From the NCBI GenBank assembly GCA_032622095.1, contig CP136065.1, positions 240,973,530 through 241,037,529 on the forward strand: a stretch of 64,000 nucleotides of DNA, given 5' to 3'. The position numbers and the translations under genes are program-made. Of the stretch, positions 13,829 to 25,439 are shown one piece after another. The notes below the pieces were generated by a model that did not search any database, was not told where the DNA came from, and saw nothing but the letters and a program-made list of their open reading frames with translations. This DNA comes from Siphonodentalium dalli. Its lineage: Eukaryota; Mollusca; Scaphopoda; Gadilida; Siphonodentaliidae. Position 1 is the stretch's first letter. Every line of letters starts with the position of its first letter.

Positions 13829-14603
13829 TAGTCATTTCGTACCATCGCAGTTTGGTACCGTACCAACTCGTAACCGATTTGTCATCTCGTACCCAGAGTA
13901 TTTCATAGACTATAAGTCAAGTCACATACTTTTGCATGCAGTACAACGAGTCAACTCGTACCATAAGACGTCACCATTTGTGGATGAAGTGAACTCTTTT
14001 ACAATTTTCTGAAACTAAGTAAACTCGTACCCAGAGTCACTGATTTTACAATTTCATAGAATACATCCAAAAATACGTTGACTCACTGATTTTACAATTC
14101 TATAGAAAACATAACCAGAGCCGCTGATTTTACAATTTTATGGACTATAAGTCAAGTCACCTACTTTTACAGCACACCGAGTCAACTCGTACCATAAGTC
14201 AACTCGTACCGTCGCTGTCTGTGTGTGAATTAGTGTACGATTTTCTGAAACTAAGTCAACTCGGACCCTGAATCACTGATTTACAATTTAATAGACTACA
14301 TTTTGCATAATTTACCTTAACTGAGTCAACTCGTACTCTGAGTCACTGATTTTACAATTTCGGACACTAAGTAAATTCACCGACTTTCAATACTGCGTCA
14401 TCTCGTACCCTGTTCCACACATACCAACCGTGTGTTTGGAAGGTGTCATGCAAATATAAGGTGGAAATTTGGAATGTAGCCTAAATGAAATCAGGGGGAT
14501 ACGAGTTGATTCAGCTGGAGGTTACGAGTTGATTCAGCTGGAGGTTACGAGTTGACTCATAATTGGGTACAAGTTGATTTTTTCGGAGACTACGAAATGA
14601 CTT
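13829..14603. repeat. Repeat element rich in CAACTCGTAC motifs with inverted ends
   Basis: The left end reads agtcatttcgtacc and the right end is its inverse, actacgaaatgact. The interior repeats sub-motifs such as gtcaactcgtacc and ctgattttacaattt many times, and the right part carries the same motif inverted (gttacgagttgattc, twice). It could be a TIR element whose subterminal repeats expanded. Class is uncertain. Confidence 0.6.
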
Positions 14604-14752
14604 GCTCACTTTTGTGGTATGGGTTAAATTACACCAGCTAGCTATATTTAAGTATTTCAAGTTCCGTTCTATGTATATGGAGAATGCTTCGATGTAGCAC
14701 GAAGGAAACTTGGATTATATTCAAGGTGACATAATATGCAACGATCATGTAT

Positions 14753-15054
14753 GATGACAAACTCCAGGCAGAGTAATCTCCCATCGCTCCGCTGAGATAT
14801 CACTGCCATAAGGACATTTTGGTAAGGATTTCTTACGTGTTCTTATGTTTTAGGATTAAAATTGTCTATGCCTGGCTCAGTCTATATTGTTCTTATCAAT
14901 ACCGAAATAATTGCCATTATTGCCAACTTTTGGTGGTCAAAATAAGATAATAGGTGACTAAATGTAGTTCGGACGATATGTAAAAATAGAAGTATCGGTC
15001 CGCCAAGTACCATCCTTGTGGCAGTGCTAACGTAGAGGGCGCTGCATGGAGTTT
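14753..15054 (+). repeat. Interspersed repeat, copy B
   Basis: This is the second copy of the element at 9308-9626, with the same order of sub-motifs from aactccaggcagagtaatc to gagggcgctgcatggag, including the shared block ctgccataaggacat. Confidence 0.8.
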
Positions 15055-15269
15055 GGTATGGTGATTGATTGTGATGAAGGTGTTGTCGTCGTATAGGTTG
15101 TTAAAGAGTAGTCTATCCTGGAAACGCGCTAACCTGCGAGAACCTACGAGATAATCGTCTGTTCTATTCCACACGCATTTTCTTTAACTGTAAATATGTT
15201 TATTACTTCCAGTCCTATATCGCATCGTTCATATATGTATAGTTTAAAGATGCATAATGCGATTAATCG

Positions 15270-15530
15270 CCCCTTAATTACTATTTATTTGGTTTCGGGG
15301 GTAAACAATATTTGTTTCGAGTCGAGGAACCCAGCTATCATGCAAAGCTCAGAGCTATTAGATATCTATTTTTTAATTCTATTATTTTTGACGATCGAGT
15401 CTAATTTATGGCCCACTAAAAAGTCGATGAGCCGACTGTCTCGGACCAAATTGCGGATGAAGATGGATAACTCTAAAATCAAGAGGCTTTGTGATGAAAA
15501 GGCCAAATTTCGTCGAACAACATGTTGATG
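15270..15530 (+). repeat. Fragment of foldback family (ggcttcgggggt type)
   Basis: Sequence such as ggtttcgggggtaaacaat and cgagtcgaggaaccca recurs in the TA-flanked element at 26531-27000 and, degraded and inverted, near 11040-11130. The 110-codon ORF here is not supported as a gene. Confidence 0.55.
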
Positions 15531-15690
15531 AATAACACGTTTCGGGCAATTTTATACTATAGTTGAGAGTGGTTAGCTTATTTTTGGGAAATTAATCGAT
15601 TCTGATAACTGAAGTGGCATTTCTAAAAATGTTGGTGTTGGAATCTGATTATATGGGGACCATAAGTACGCAAAAATGTGTATCAATTAA

Positions 15691-16082
15691 CCCTTTACCC
15701 AACAAACCGGCCAAAAACGGCCAAATAAAGCTGCAACAGCCTAAATTATCTTGGGTCTGTCTCAATAAAACCATACAAATATGGATATCATTGGAACCGG
15801 CTCATTGACCACATTGTGATAGTTACAGTTATGCCCTGTGCCAATGCATTCTCTTATATATGCGAGTCGACCATAGGTCGCCTCGCATATATAAGAGAAT
15901 GCATTGGCCTAAAAAAATCTTTTTTTTAACACTTTTTACCATTTTTTCTTACATTCTTTAACAATTTTATAATTTTTAATGTTTTAAGCCAATGCATTCT
16001 CTTATATATGCGAGGCGACCTATGGTCGACTCGCATATATAAGAGAATGCATTGGCACAGGGCCCTTCTGTTGGGTAAAGGG
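15691..16082. mobile_element. piggyBac-like MITE with two internal hairpins
   Basis: A 392 bp unit has TIRs beginning CCCTTTACCCAACA, flanked by TTAA on both sides (15687-15690 and 16083-16086), which is the target duplication typical of piggyBac-type elements. Inside are two hairpin modules (about 15840-15907 and 15989-16056) with arms like ccaatgcattctcttata and tatataagagaatgcattgg. No transposase is encoded. A related copy in the opposite orientation lies at 59620-59900. Confidence 0.85.
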
Positions 16083-16407
16083 TTAACGTATCAATGAGAA
16101 CTATTACATAAATCGCGCGCGGAAATGCGCATTATCTCGTGTAAATATACGGTTATTTCATATCGGTTAGCGCGTTTCAATGATAGATATATATATATAT
16201 AGTCAGCAGTTTCTGAACCTTAGCCTAAGTAATATATGACAGAACATGCGTGTGTGTAAACATAAAATGGCAAATAATCAACCATGACTTGGGTTATTAG
16301 GCGACAGTGACTCCGCATTGACATTTTAAAATATTGTGCGCTAAGGCCAAAGTCAAATTGATGCCTGTTTCTGGTAAATCACCCGGCCCACCCCAATCAA
16401 CAAGAAC

Positions 16408-16413
16408 TTTATT
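16408..16413 (-). terminator. Candidate poly(A) signal for DCTPP1-like gene
   Basis: TTTATT on the plus strand gives AATAAA on the minus strand, about 190 nt past the stop codon at 16604-16606. The position fits a 3' UTR end. No cleavage site can be proven from sequence. Confidence 0.45.
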
Positions 16414-16603
16414 GTTTTGTTTTGGAGTTTACCTTTTTCCTAACGCCCCAATTAATTTAAATGCTATGCTGTGCTGAATATGGTTCTGAAAACACTGGTG
16501 TCGAAACTCCCTGCACTCTTGGAATTACCTGAAACACGGATTCATATTAATTTGGCCTAAATAAGGCATCGGAATTTAGCATGACAGGAATGGTCACGAA
16601 CCG

Positions 16604-16821
16604 TCACGGTGCGTGTTCTTCAGTCGATACTTCTGTATACGCTGTGTATTTCTCACTCTTACCATAGACGACGTCCGCTGGATACTTCTTGGCATTGAGG
16701 TCTATTTTGTTCAGGGCCGCTGTTGGTAAGTCTATATGACATTTGTCCGCCAATCGGATAAGATAAAGCAGCACGTCTCCCATTTCCTGTGCCAAGTGAA
16801 CTTTTTCTTCTTCTTTGAAAT
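16604..16821 (-). CDS. DCTPP1: DCTPP1-like, last exon
   Basis: The acceptor is a pyrimidine-rich tract ending tttacag just above 16821. It encodes the residues from DFKEEEKVHLAQEMGDVLLY through KYPADVVYGKSEKYTAY to EEHAP and a TGA stop at 16604-16606. It carries the second metal-binding pair (E and D of EMGD) and the helix around IDLPTAALNKI. The first codon is split with the previous exon (G+AT). Confidence 0.9.
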
Positions 16822-19800
16822 CTGTAAAAGCAAAAGTTTCATAATTGCTGTCAGCAATCACGTTCCCTCCAGTTGTAAAAAAAAGTGGCGAATTTTGAAA
16901 ACATTGAACAGAAGAAAAAAAACGAGATAATTTCAGTTTTTTCAGTGGATAATTGCATCAATTCATACCAATCGATTCTTCGATTTGAAATTCTGGTAAG
17001 ACATTTAGATAACACTGCGGTGTATTTCGGCACAAATCTCCTGTATAGTTTGGAACGTCTGCCTGCCTGCCTGTCTGTCTGTCTGTATGGTATGTAAGCC
17101 TACATTGATCCCGGAACAATATGGGCGGGTCCAATTTCACGTGCGACCGTGTCCTTGACCTTGATCTCGCTCAAATAGGCATGTTTCTGTCTGGACCTCG
17201 GCCAATCCGACTCAAATTTGGTATGTAGACCCTTTGATCCGGGGAACAATGTGGGCGGGTCCAATTTCACGTGCGACCTTCACATTGACCTTGACCTCGC
17301 TCATACGCTCATATACGCTCATGTAAGCATGTTGCTGGACCGATCGAACAATAGTTTGTCCAGACGCATTTTTTCTGCCCAGACGGAGACGATCACAAAG
17401 AAATCCCTATGCCGGACGAAGACGGGCAAACAGCTATATAGTGGTATATAAAAATGTTGGCCGATCAAACGCTTGTTGCCATAAGACCATCTGGCCTTTA
17501 TGGGCATTCATTTGCTGTTTTTATTATGTGTATATTGTTGTTTTTTTCTTCAAAATGACTCCTGACCCTGACACTTTTGCACTGAGTGTCACTTTTGTGT
17601 GTACTTATAATGTACTATGTATCGTGGATTTCCGGAAATGTTCTCAGCGTGACAAACCTGAGGAAGGCGTTCGTGGCTTTACGGAAATGTTCTCAGCATG
17701 ACGATATCTCATGGGCGAAGGCTTTCGTGGATTTACGGAAATGTTCTCAGCGTGACGAGATCTCATGCGCAAAGGCATATTAAAGAAACGCTCCTCGAAG
17801 TAAATATGGAAAGTGGGTGGGAAAATCAATCACCACTATACGCACGGCAGACACGAAACGCATGAAAGCAAAATTAATAGAACAACACGCAAGTTGCCTC
17901 TTCGGCGATCTAACTATGTCTACTTCAAGCCGTGCCATGTTTTATCGAAACATTAATGATTTTGTCAGATTGAGCAAATACTTAGTATATATATGACCTC
18001 TCATCTGGCTACTTGTTTACTGAAATTTAGAACAGCTAATCACAGACTATATACCGGTGGAGCAATGCAGATGGAATAAAAGTACATGCGATGTAAAGAC
18101 ACGAAATGCCCGTAATGTGGCAAAAATGTCTGTGACGAATACCATTTTGTTATTTTGCGTATACAGAACACATAACGACATGCGAGAAATCTATATCCCG
18201 AAGTATTATTGGGAAAATCCTAACAGAAATAGATTCTACAGATTGTTGTGACTGCTTAATATAAGTACCGGTATATTGAAAAGAGATCGAAACGTTTTGT
18301 TTCTTTAATGAACCGATGCACGTAATTAAATATTACATAATTCATATCGTCACTTATATATGGGTTGCCGAACAAAAGTGCCTTGATTAATATGTTAATC
18401 ACATCAAAAGGTATTAAACTATTGTATAGCATGCACCAGTCTTTCTCTGGCATATAGCGTGCATTCAAAGAAATAGTGGTCAACAGTCTCATCGCCGAGA
18501 CCACAACCACACAGTTTAGAGTCTATCAAATGGTTAACTACTTTGTGTTCCGAAAACTATACTGCATCGACACCCGAGCTGGCATTGTATAAAATTTTAA
18601 CGCCGCTTCCCAGATAAGACATATTTGGTTTCAGCTTAGAATTTGCGAACCGTATCCGTTTTTTTTAAATCCTCTAGACGAGAGTTTCTGCAATAGGGTT
18701 CTAGGGCGTTCCATTCTGCGAGACATTTTGGAAAAAAGGATGAGTCCATTCGTTTATTGTCCCGGTGGAGAGGGGTAAATTCAGTATCAGTATCTTTTGT
18801 TGACTTGTAGATAGCCGAATGTTCACACTCGGTTACCAGTCGACCCTTCCTATTAGTATGTTATTGCTAGTTCGGGGAGGGCGATGTGGTGTATGCGTAC
18901 CCAATTTGGAGTTATTTCGTCTGACATCCACTTTGCCATGCTGGAATAAACTATAAAACATTTCCTGTATATATATTCATCGGAATGGTAGTGGATGAGA
19001 ATCAAACTGAATGATACAACTTCAAAAATCTGGCAGGCAAATGTCCTAGTAAATTATGCTGCAGTAAATCATACAGATTGTCCTGGTAAATGATGGTACA
19101 ATGAGTCAAACAGATTGAACATCTTACCTGGTAATCCTTCTTTCACTTCACCTTTCCACTGACTGAAAACAGAATTCACAGGTAATCATATATATATATA
19201 TATGTAATTTTCAGTATATGGATTTATGTCACAGGGAATTAACATTATAAATATAAGGGTATAGCCAATAAATGCCAATGGGATTGTTGATATTCACTGC
19301 ATGGTGAGTAGTTCCCATAAAGCAATTGTTCAGAATTCAACTTCAGTTATAGTTTCAACAAGCCTTTTTGAACTTATTGCTCAACAATATATATAGGTAT
19401 CTTTCTGCACCTTTATTTGATATATGTTCGTCTGCCTGACGTCTGTTGACATGTCATGAACATCCCTCCAGATGACTAATAGACCATACCAATATATACT
19501 TTTTATAAACTGATGGGAGAATCCATTTAGTAACGAGAGGCCGATCACGATCGGCAGATGTTTAACCCATACCTTGGCGATAGCGATCTTTTTATGAGTG
19601 CAAGAATTTCAACAATTCACAGCGTACTATTATTTATTAGTTTCATAGTGGAATCTGACATATTGAGCAACTTGCTCATTTAAACACAATAGGAACATGG
19701 ATATGACATTCGATTTCAACCTATTCGGTCACTCCAACACAGATACATGTATGTGTGATAGATTGATAAAGATAATTATACCCAAACACAGTCAGACAGA

Positions 19801-22556
19801 TGCACCATAGCTGTTAAAGATATAATTGTTACAATATTAACATCATAATAACTCTATTTATTTACTTCTTACAATGGAACCTGAGTCATAACAGATTATG
19901 TTGTTGTGTTAGCTGCATAGTAAAAGTTATGGGATGATTGAGATTAGAGACCAACAAACACCTGAACATCTATATAAGTGAGGGGTGCATGTATAGACCT
20001 TGATATTAAATATGATTGATAATGGTTGGATATAAAATATTTTAATACAGAATTATCAGATAACTAAAGGAGAGATATGAGAAGGGTCAAATTGAAAATA
20101 TTAGAGTCATAACATTGGATCGCGTACAGTATACATGTACCTATGGTTAATTTTATTCTAAGCTGATCATTGGAAAGATACAATGTCTGTAACAGCAGAA
20201 ATATTATTAAATATTGGGTTAATATTCTCAAAACCATTCAATCAATACCAAAATCTATACATGTGAAGAATGTGTCACAATCAACCTGAATGAGATTATA
20301 AAAGTGATTGGGTGAAAAATATTTGACCAATAAGTAAGCTTCTAGAATACCAGAACCATTATTATTATCCTGCAGCCCAAATGCAATAGAGGGAATTTCA
20401 AAATAAGATATATCCTCAAATGATGAATATTCAATTGGTGGCTTATAATTAATAGAAATTCTTAGTGAACCTGGCCCAAGGCGAAAGAGATAATTTAAAA
20501 TCTGCCTATCAGATATGATGTGTCTATGTAATAGGTTAATTTTAATCCTGAAATACATGCAAGTGAAAAGTGGATCACGATCAACCTGGACATAGAATAG
20601 GAGAATGAACATATGATGTGTGGAGAGTGTTAATAATTTTCAATGACATCATATGATGGAACTAATGTGTGGATAAATTTTTTTCTCAAAATAAGACAAC
20701 AGTGTCTCTGTAAACAACAATTCTCTAAACAGCCATGCTCCAGAACATCCTTCACATGGACAATGGACTATTTGTATTAATGCCATGAACATGTTTCAAC
20801 AGGTTGGGTTAAATTACTATTTTACACAAACTGGAGTAAAGTATCATCAATCACTTAAATTTGACAGCTCTGGGAGCAGCAGTGGTTTAGCAAAGAGTAT
20901 CCAGTGTCATTTTCTGATTCCAATAATGCAGATTACTGTGTAAAGTTGTTTGTCTTAAATTCTCACAGGGCATATACAATAGGTAGTAAATTACTTGAAT
21001 TATAAAGGGCCATAACTCTGTTAAAATATATTGGATCAAACCCAAATTTGAACTTGATCTGTATTTCGGGGTGAGGACCACATGTACCAAATTTGGTGTA
21101 GATCAGATGAAAAATGTTTTGAGTCATAGCAGCTTGCGTGAGTACTAAGTAAACATAAGTGTGAAAAGGGTTAACAAAACGATACCAAAATCCATACAGA
21201 TAAAGAACGTGCTAACAAAGACCTAGTTAAGAAATATGAGGCAATTCATAAGCAAATTGTTTGACTTAGATGCATCAGATAGAATTTGTGCGCACCGCAA
21301 GGTTAATTATTTTCTAAATCGATCAACTGATCGATACCAAAAACTATACAGGTGAGGGGTGTGTCATCATAAACCTACATTTCAAATATGAACACAATCG
21401 GACAAAAAACACTTGGGTTATTGCATCGGATAGCACATGCCCATGTGTGGATGCAAAGTGTTAATAATTTCTAAACCGATCAATCGATCTATACCAAAAA
21501 CTATACAGGTGAGGGGTGTGTCATTGTAAACATGCACATGAAATTTGAACATGATCCGATAAAAGATACTCCAGTAATCGAATCGGATAGCAAGTGTCTA
21601 CGGACAGACGGACAGACGGACGGACGGACAGACGGACGGACGGACAGACGGACGGACGAACGACGGATGGTTGATCCGGACGTCAGCATTATGTGTACCA
21701 TACATGGTATGGGTACACATAAAAACCAGTAAGTTTAATAGTTTGCGAAATAAGAGTTTACCGTCTGCATGATTATAAGCATTATTCTCTACACATGATT
21801 TCAACAGGAAATCAACAAGCTTTTGACATGTGTCAAATGTGCAGACAAAATTTCCGGGAATGTCTATTGGTTATCGTCAGATCGCACACTTCATAATGTA
21901 TGATGGTGTTCTCAAATTGGTCTGAAAATATTAAGAAGTTAGACACTTACAATATATCTAATAGCTCTCCAACTTCTCCGACTATAGCTATAGAAGCAAC
22001 ACTTACAATATCCCATATAGCTCGCCGACTTCTCCGAACATAGCTAGAAGCAACACTTACAAAGTCTCAGATAGCTCCCAACTTAATTCTCCGACCATAG
22101 CTATAAGCTAGGAGCAACACTGACAATGTCTCAGATAGCTCCCAACTTATTTCTCCGACCATAGCTAGAAGCAACACTTACAATGTCTCAAATAGTTCCC
22201 TGACCATAGCTAGAAGCAACACTTACAATATCTCAGATAGCTCTCCGACTTCTCCGACCATAGCTATAAGCAACACTTACAATACCTCCGATAGCTCTCC
22301 GACCATATAGCTATAGAAGCAACACTTACAATGTCTCAGATAGCTCCCCAACTTAATTCTCTGAACATAGCTAGAAGCAACACTTACAATGTCTCAAATA
22401 TATCTCTCCGATTTCTCCGACCATAGCTATAGAAGTAACACTTACAATATCTCCGATAGCTCTCCGACTTCTCCGACCATAGCTAGAAGTAAGTTCCTGG
22501 GAGAATGGTACTGATTCCAATTCCTGTCCAAGGCGAACTTCCCCTGAAGCTCGCGA
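16604..22556 (-). CDS. DCTPP1: dCTP pyrophosphatase 1-like (MazG-type) gene, three exons seen
   Basis: Exons join as 22556..22446, 19162..19128 and 16821..16604, giving about 120 residues ending in a TGA stop. DCTPP1 is an all-alpha MazG-like enzyme that hydrolyses dCTP and modified dCTPs to the monophosphate and pyrophosphate. The order RNWNQYHSPRNLLLAM, EVGELSEIFQWKG, EEKVHLAQEMGDVLLYL, IDLPTAALNKIDLNAKKYP follows the family. The metal-binding acidic pairs are present: E-x2-E in EVGELSE and E-x2-D in EMGD. All junctions are GT..AG and keep frame. The protein is short by roughly 30-50 N-terminal residues, so an upstream exon with the start codon must lie above 22556; it was not identified. 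The first intron carries a donor-site minisatellite (21942-22445) and the second holds a LINE fragment. Confidence 0.88.
17100..17320. repeat. Local direct duplication in DCTPP1-like intron
   Basis: The segment containing gggcgggtccaatttcacgt followed by ccttgacctt occurs at about 17125 and 17252, roughly 127 bp apart. The flank has a tgcctgcctgtctgtctg microsatellite at 17059-17090. It is intronic repeat and no gene is seen. Confidence 0.75.
17632..17775. repeat. Three-copy minisatellite (~49-55 bp)
   Basis: The core acggaaatgttctcagcgtg recurs at about 17632, 17681 and 17736 with partly similar spacers. It is intronic relative to the minus-strand gene. No coding function is supported. Confidence 0.8.
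18256..18790 (-). pseudogene. Decayed LINE 3' fragment in DCTPP1-like intron
   Basis: Minus-strand reading gives FFPKCLAEWNALEPYC (about 18735-18690), then CGCGLGDETVDHYFFEC (about 18500-18450; C-x-C...H-x3-C), then LLFGNPYISDDMNYVIF and FIKETKRF in another frame. These are the hallmarks of the C-terminus of LINE ORF2, interrupted by a frameshift. The final part resembles FLYGVKGIS and FIAKTKRF in the copy at 12030-13105. Confidence 0.78.
19128..19162 (-). CDS. DCTPP1: DCTPP1-like, 35 nt micro-exon
   Basis: A 35 nt exon between acceptor ttttcag (ending 19163) and donor gtaagat (from 19127). It encodes QWKGEVKEGLP plus split codons on both sides. Joined to the exon at 22446 it restores EIFQWKGEVKEGLPDF, a conserved stretch of the family. 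It is too short to be found by ORF length and is supported by splice sites, frame and family match together. Confidence 0.88.
19969..21600. repeat. Diverged interspersed repeat block in intron
   Basis: Sub-motifs such as gaggggtgtgtcat, accaaaaactatacag and gttaataatttct recur at about 19975, 20245, 21185, 21340 and 21490, about 150-160 bp apart in the best-preserved part. The block ends in the GGAC/CAGA microsatellite. It is a tandem-like repeat of unknown class with no gene seen. Confidence 0.65.
21596..21661. repeat. GGAC/AGAC tetranucleotide microsatellite
   Basis: About 65 bp of ggacggac and agacggac units. It gives artificial SVRPSVRP-type or TDGRTDGR-type peptides on the two strands. 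Confidence 0.9.
21942..22445 (-). repeat. Minisatellite made of exon end plus 5' splice site (DCTPP1-like)
   Basis: Read on the minus strand, the unit is the last ~45 nt of the adjacent exon (cttctagctatggtcggaga through ctatcggagatatt) followed by gtaagtgttg. After the true donor at 22445 there are nine further junction copies; eight keep GTAAGTG and one reads GTCAGTG (near 22133). Spacing is about 42-70 bp because units carry different deletions. The repeated exon part encodes the E-x2-E metal motif region. Retaining the intron to the next donor adds an immediate in-frame TAA. Confidence 0.92.
22446..22556 (-). CDS. DCTPP1: DCTPP1-like, first visible exon
   Basis: It encodes RELQGKFALDRNWNQYHSPR and then NLLLAMVGEVGELSEI, ending with two bases of a split Phe codon at donor gtaagtg. 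The chosen acceptor is tctgatttcag just above 22556. An alternative acceptor (cacacag near 22590) would add about ten residues. No in-frame ATG lies between the upstream TAA (near 22625) and this region, so this is not the first coding exon unless a non-ATG start is used. Confidence 0.82.
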
Positions 22557-22629
22557 CTGAAATCAGAATTCGAGGCGTTCGTGTCAAGGGCAAGATGGAC
22601 GCATGCCGTTCTGTGTGGTGACAATTATC

Positions 22630-24240
22630 CGAGTATTCAAGAATGCATGCGTCCCCGCATTGATATATATTATCAGTCTACATATAACTAGACCAAGGTT
22701 TCCTTAACAGTCAGCTCTCATATGTTGAAAGCAATGAAAATTAGGTCTATATAGCTTTAATAAGACTGATATATTATGTGTAAAGTGGTCATTCGCTATA
22801 CATTACGCAAAGAGTGTACGATAAGCAAAACGCTCAGCATGCACTGGGGGGGGGGGGCACTAAGGCTGAACAGATCACTCTCATAAAAAAAGTGCTAAAG
22901 GGTACACAGGTCATGAAAATGTGCTGAATTGTACACAGGTTTTGAAATGTCGTTCTAAATTACTTTTAGTTTTCGTATCTGCGATGATTTCCGTTAAAGA
23001 ATAATTGTTTGCGTTCCAATGAACATTAAAATTAACTGAAAACAAACTGCTAATAGGCGCCAGACTTTCAGAAACACAGTTTAATGAACGGTGTTGGTGA
23101 TCGAGCAGAAACCATGTGTACCCTTCAGCACATGTTCAAGCCATGTGTACCCTTCAGCGGCACTGAGCCCACTGTGGATCATAGTGCAGGATTTAGGTGA
23201 CTTTTTCGTGGTGCCATTTCGATTTATTTTATAACAGTATTAACTAAATAATGACGTATATTCTACCACGATGTATCAATCATTTATCGTATATTTCGGT
23301 TTTACGCGCAGTTATCTATATGAAAATGTGCTCGTCTTTTCGTTACCGGAATAGTACAATTATATTATATAGATTATATTTGCATAAAGATTGCATATAT
23401 GCGTTATATCGAACAAACGATATATATACAAAAGAGCATTCACATCCTATCTAAGATGACGCAGATTCATGTATGGGAGTATTTTGCACTATGTATATAA
23501 ATCGTAACTTCGGGGGAAAATGAATAGACAAATTTTAATTTTACACGTGGATCTTGTTCGCGTCATGCTGTCTCGTGATCATGTTAAAGATCACTCAAAC
23601 ATGACTGCGATATATACAGAGATCCTAAGTTGGCACATATGAATTTTCTATTTTTCGCACTAAGTCCCATAACTCAATAAAAATAAATGGACGAAACCCG
23701 TTGTACGTAAATATCCTTTCACCTTAGTGGTTCATTAGCAGATAAAAGATCATTAAAATCCGACAGCCGATGACTGGGATATTGAGTACCAAAGTTCAGT
23801 CGGACTTTTCACACTAAGTTCCATATAACTCAACAAAAGAAAAATGAATGGACAAAACCCGTTGTATGTAAATATCCTTCCCCATGCAATGGTGGTTCAT
23901 CGGGGCTTTGGACGGACTTACGTCTTACGTATATACGGACGGACTCACATACGGACGGACGGAACCCATTGCTATACCCCCCCCCCCCGCCAAATTTCGT
24001 TCACGAGGATAACAACAACAATAAAAAACGGCGAGGCGACAATCGTGTCGCTCGGAACGTATGGAGAAAACTCAAGGACTCAGTCATGCAGGGACTGTCA
24101 TCATCAGAAAAAAATCGCTTTAAATTGTGTCTAATATATCAGTGTATGACCAAGAAGTTCGGAGAACAAGCCAATAATAGTCTGCAGTCAACCTGAATTT
24201 GAATTTCCATATAGAGTATGCCAGTATAAATATATATATA
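22630..24240. other. Upstream region of DCTPP1-like gene, no exon recognised
   Basis: The missing first exon and promoter may lie here, but nothing was identified. Visible features are G and C runs (near 22847-22857 and 23977-23988), a short direct repeat of catgtgtacccttcagc (about 23113 and 23142), and a duplicated block with atggacaaaacccgttgta (about 23688 and 23848). Confidence 0.5.
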
Positions 24241-24254
24241 TATAGAATCATACA

Positions 24255-24830
24255 TTCTAGGCTACTGGAATGAACATATAAACTCAACTGCATCAAAAGC
24301 CTGGAATAGACTAAATATGATCAAACGAATAAAAAGCCTGGAATAGACTAAATATGATCAAACGATATCGATATAGGCTGAGTAGAAAAACACTGGAAAG
24401 AATCTATTACACCTACATATAATAGTACATATGTCCAATACTCGAATATGCGTCCTCATTATGGAATAGTATACCAGATTACGTAGCTGATGACAATGAA
24501 GATCCATATCCAAAATTAAATGGCCCGTGGAGAAAGAAACACCCACTTGTTCAGTTTTACAAAATGAAAAATGAACTTGCCCCTGCACATTTAAGGTTAA
24601 ATCCCACCTATTGATGAAAATTTTACATACCATTTTAGAAAACTCATTATAAGGACACCTTCTGACATTATAATTTATAACACACACTCGTATGATAAAT
24701 TTTCCTGCCATCTGCTATCAGGGACTGGAACAATCTGGCGGATGACTTAAGACGAATTCCAAAACTATCGGGTTTCAAGGCAAAATTATTTTCCCGCCCT
24801 CAAAAGAAACCGCCCTACGTCCATCATTGC
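24255..24830 (+). pseudogene. Decayed LINE 3' fragment
   Basis: The plus strand reads WNEHINSTASKAWNRLNMIK, RYRLSRKTLERIYYTYI, PILEYASSLWNSIPDYVA and, after frame changes, PSAIRDWNNLADDLRRIPKL. These are typical of the thumb and C-terminal region of LINE ORF2. Stops and frameshifts are frequent. A 34 bp segment (aaaagcctggaatagactaa...) is tandemly duplicated at 24296 and 24330. Confidence 0.75.
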
Positions 24831-24851
24831 AATTCTCGAAAGGCACATTCA

Positions 24852-25354
24852 CGGTGGGGAATCACGTGGTTTCGAGGTTGGTGAGTACCAGGCATACAAA
24901 ATGGCCGAGGCTAATGCAAGCACACAAAAACTAAATATATGAGGAACTGACACAAAACATAGCATTTTGAATGTTACGAGCATGCCTATAGTTCATTTGT
25001 GAAACAAGTTGGTACCTTATTTGTTCGGAAATACTCGGTGGTTTTCTATAACATTCTGACCAAAGTTGCCAGTCGGAGGTGCGTGGAACATACCATTCCA
25101 TAACTCTAGGAGAATCCTACGACCGACAACTTTGGTCAGAAAGTTAGAGCAAACAAATGTGAATTTGGACACAAATGGGGGTGACAGCTTGTTTGAAAAA
25201 TAGTATAGCATAGTATAGTATATAAAAAATACTATGTAATATGCCATAGCTTGGTTTATTTACATTTTACCTCGTTTCTGGTCGCGTTTTTGATCCCCTC
25301 GGCCATTTTGAATGCGTGATACTCATCAACTCGAAACCACGTGATTCCCCACGT
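24852..25354. repeat. Foldback element with ~57 bp inverted ends
   Basis: Positions 24852-24910 (ggggaatcacgtggtttcga ... aatggccgagg) are the inverse of 25298-25354. A second, inner inverted pair sits at about 25058-25077 and 25122-25140 (tgaccaaagttg / caactttggtca). There is no coding sequence; it is MITE-like. Confidence 0.75.
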
Positions 25355-25439
25355 GACATTGCAAGTTCTCCACACACGCGCGGGTGCGCTTAAAATGTGA
25401 CAACCTGAACAGTGACTTACTCGCAAAATTCATAAGAAC

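Noticed and set aside
21501-21804. ORFs with SVRPSVRP or TDGRTDGR repeats
   Set aside because: Translation of the GGAC/CAGA microsatellite.
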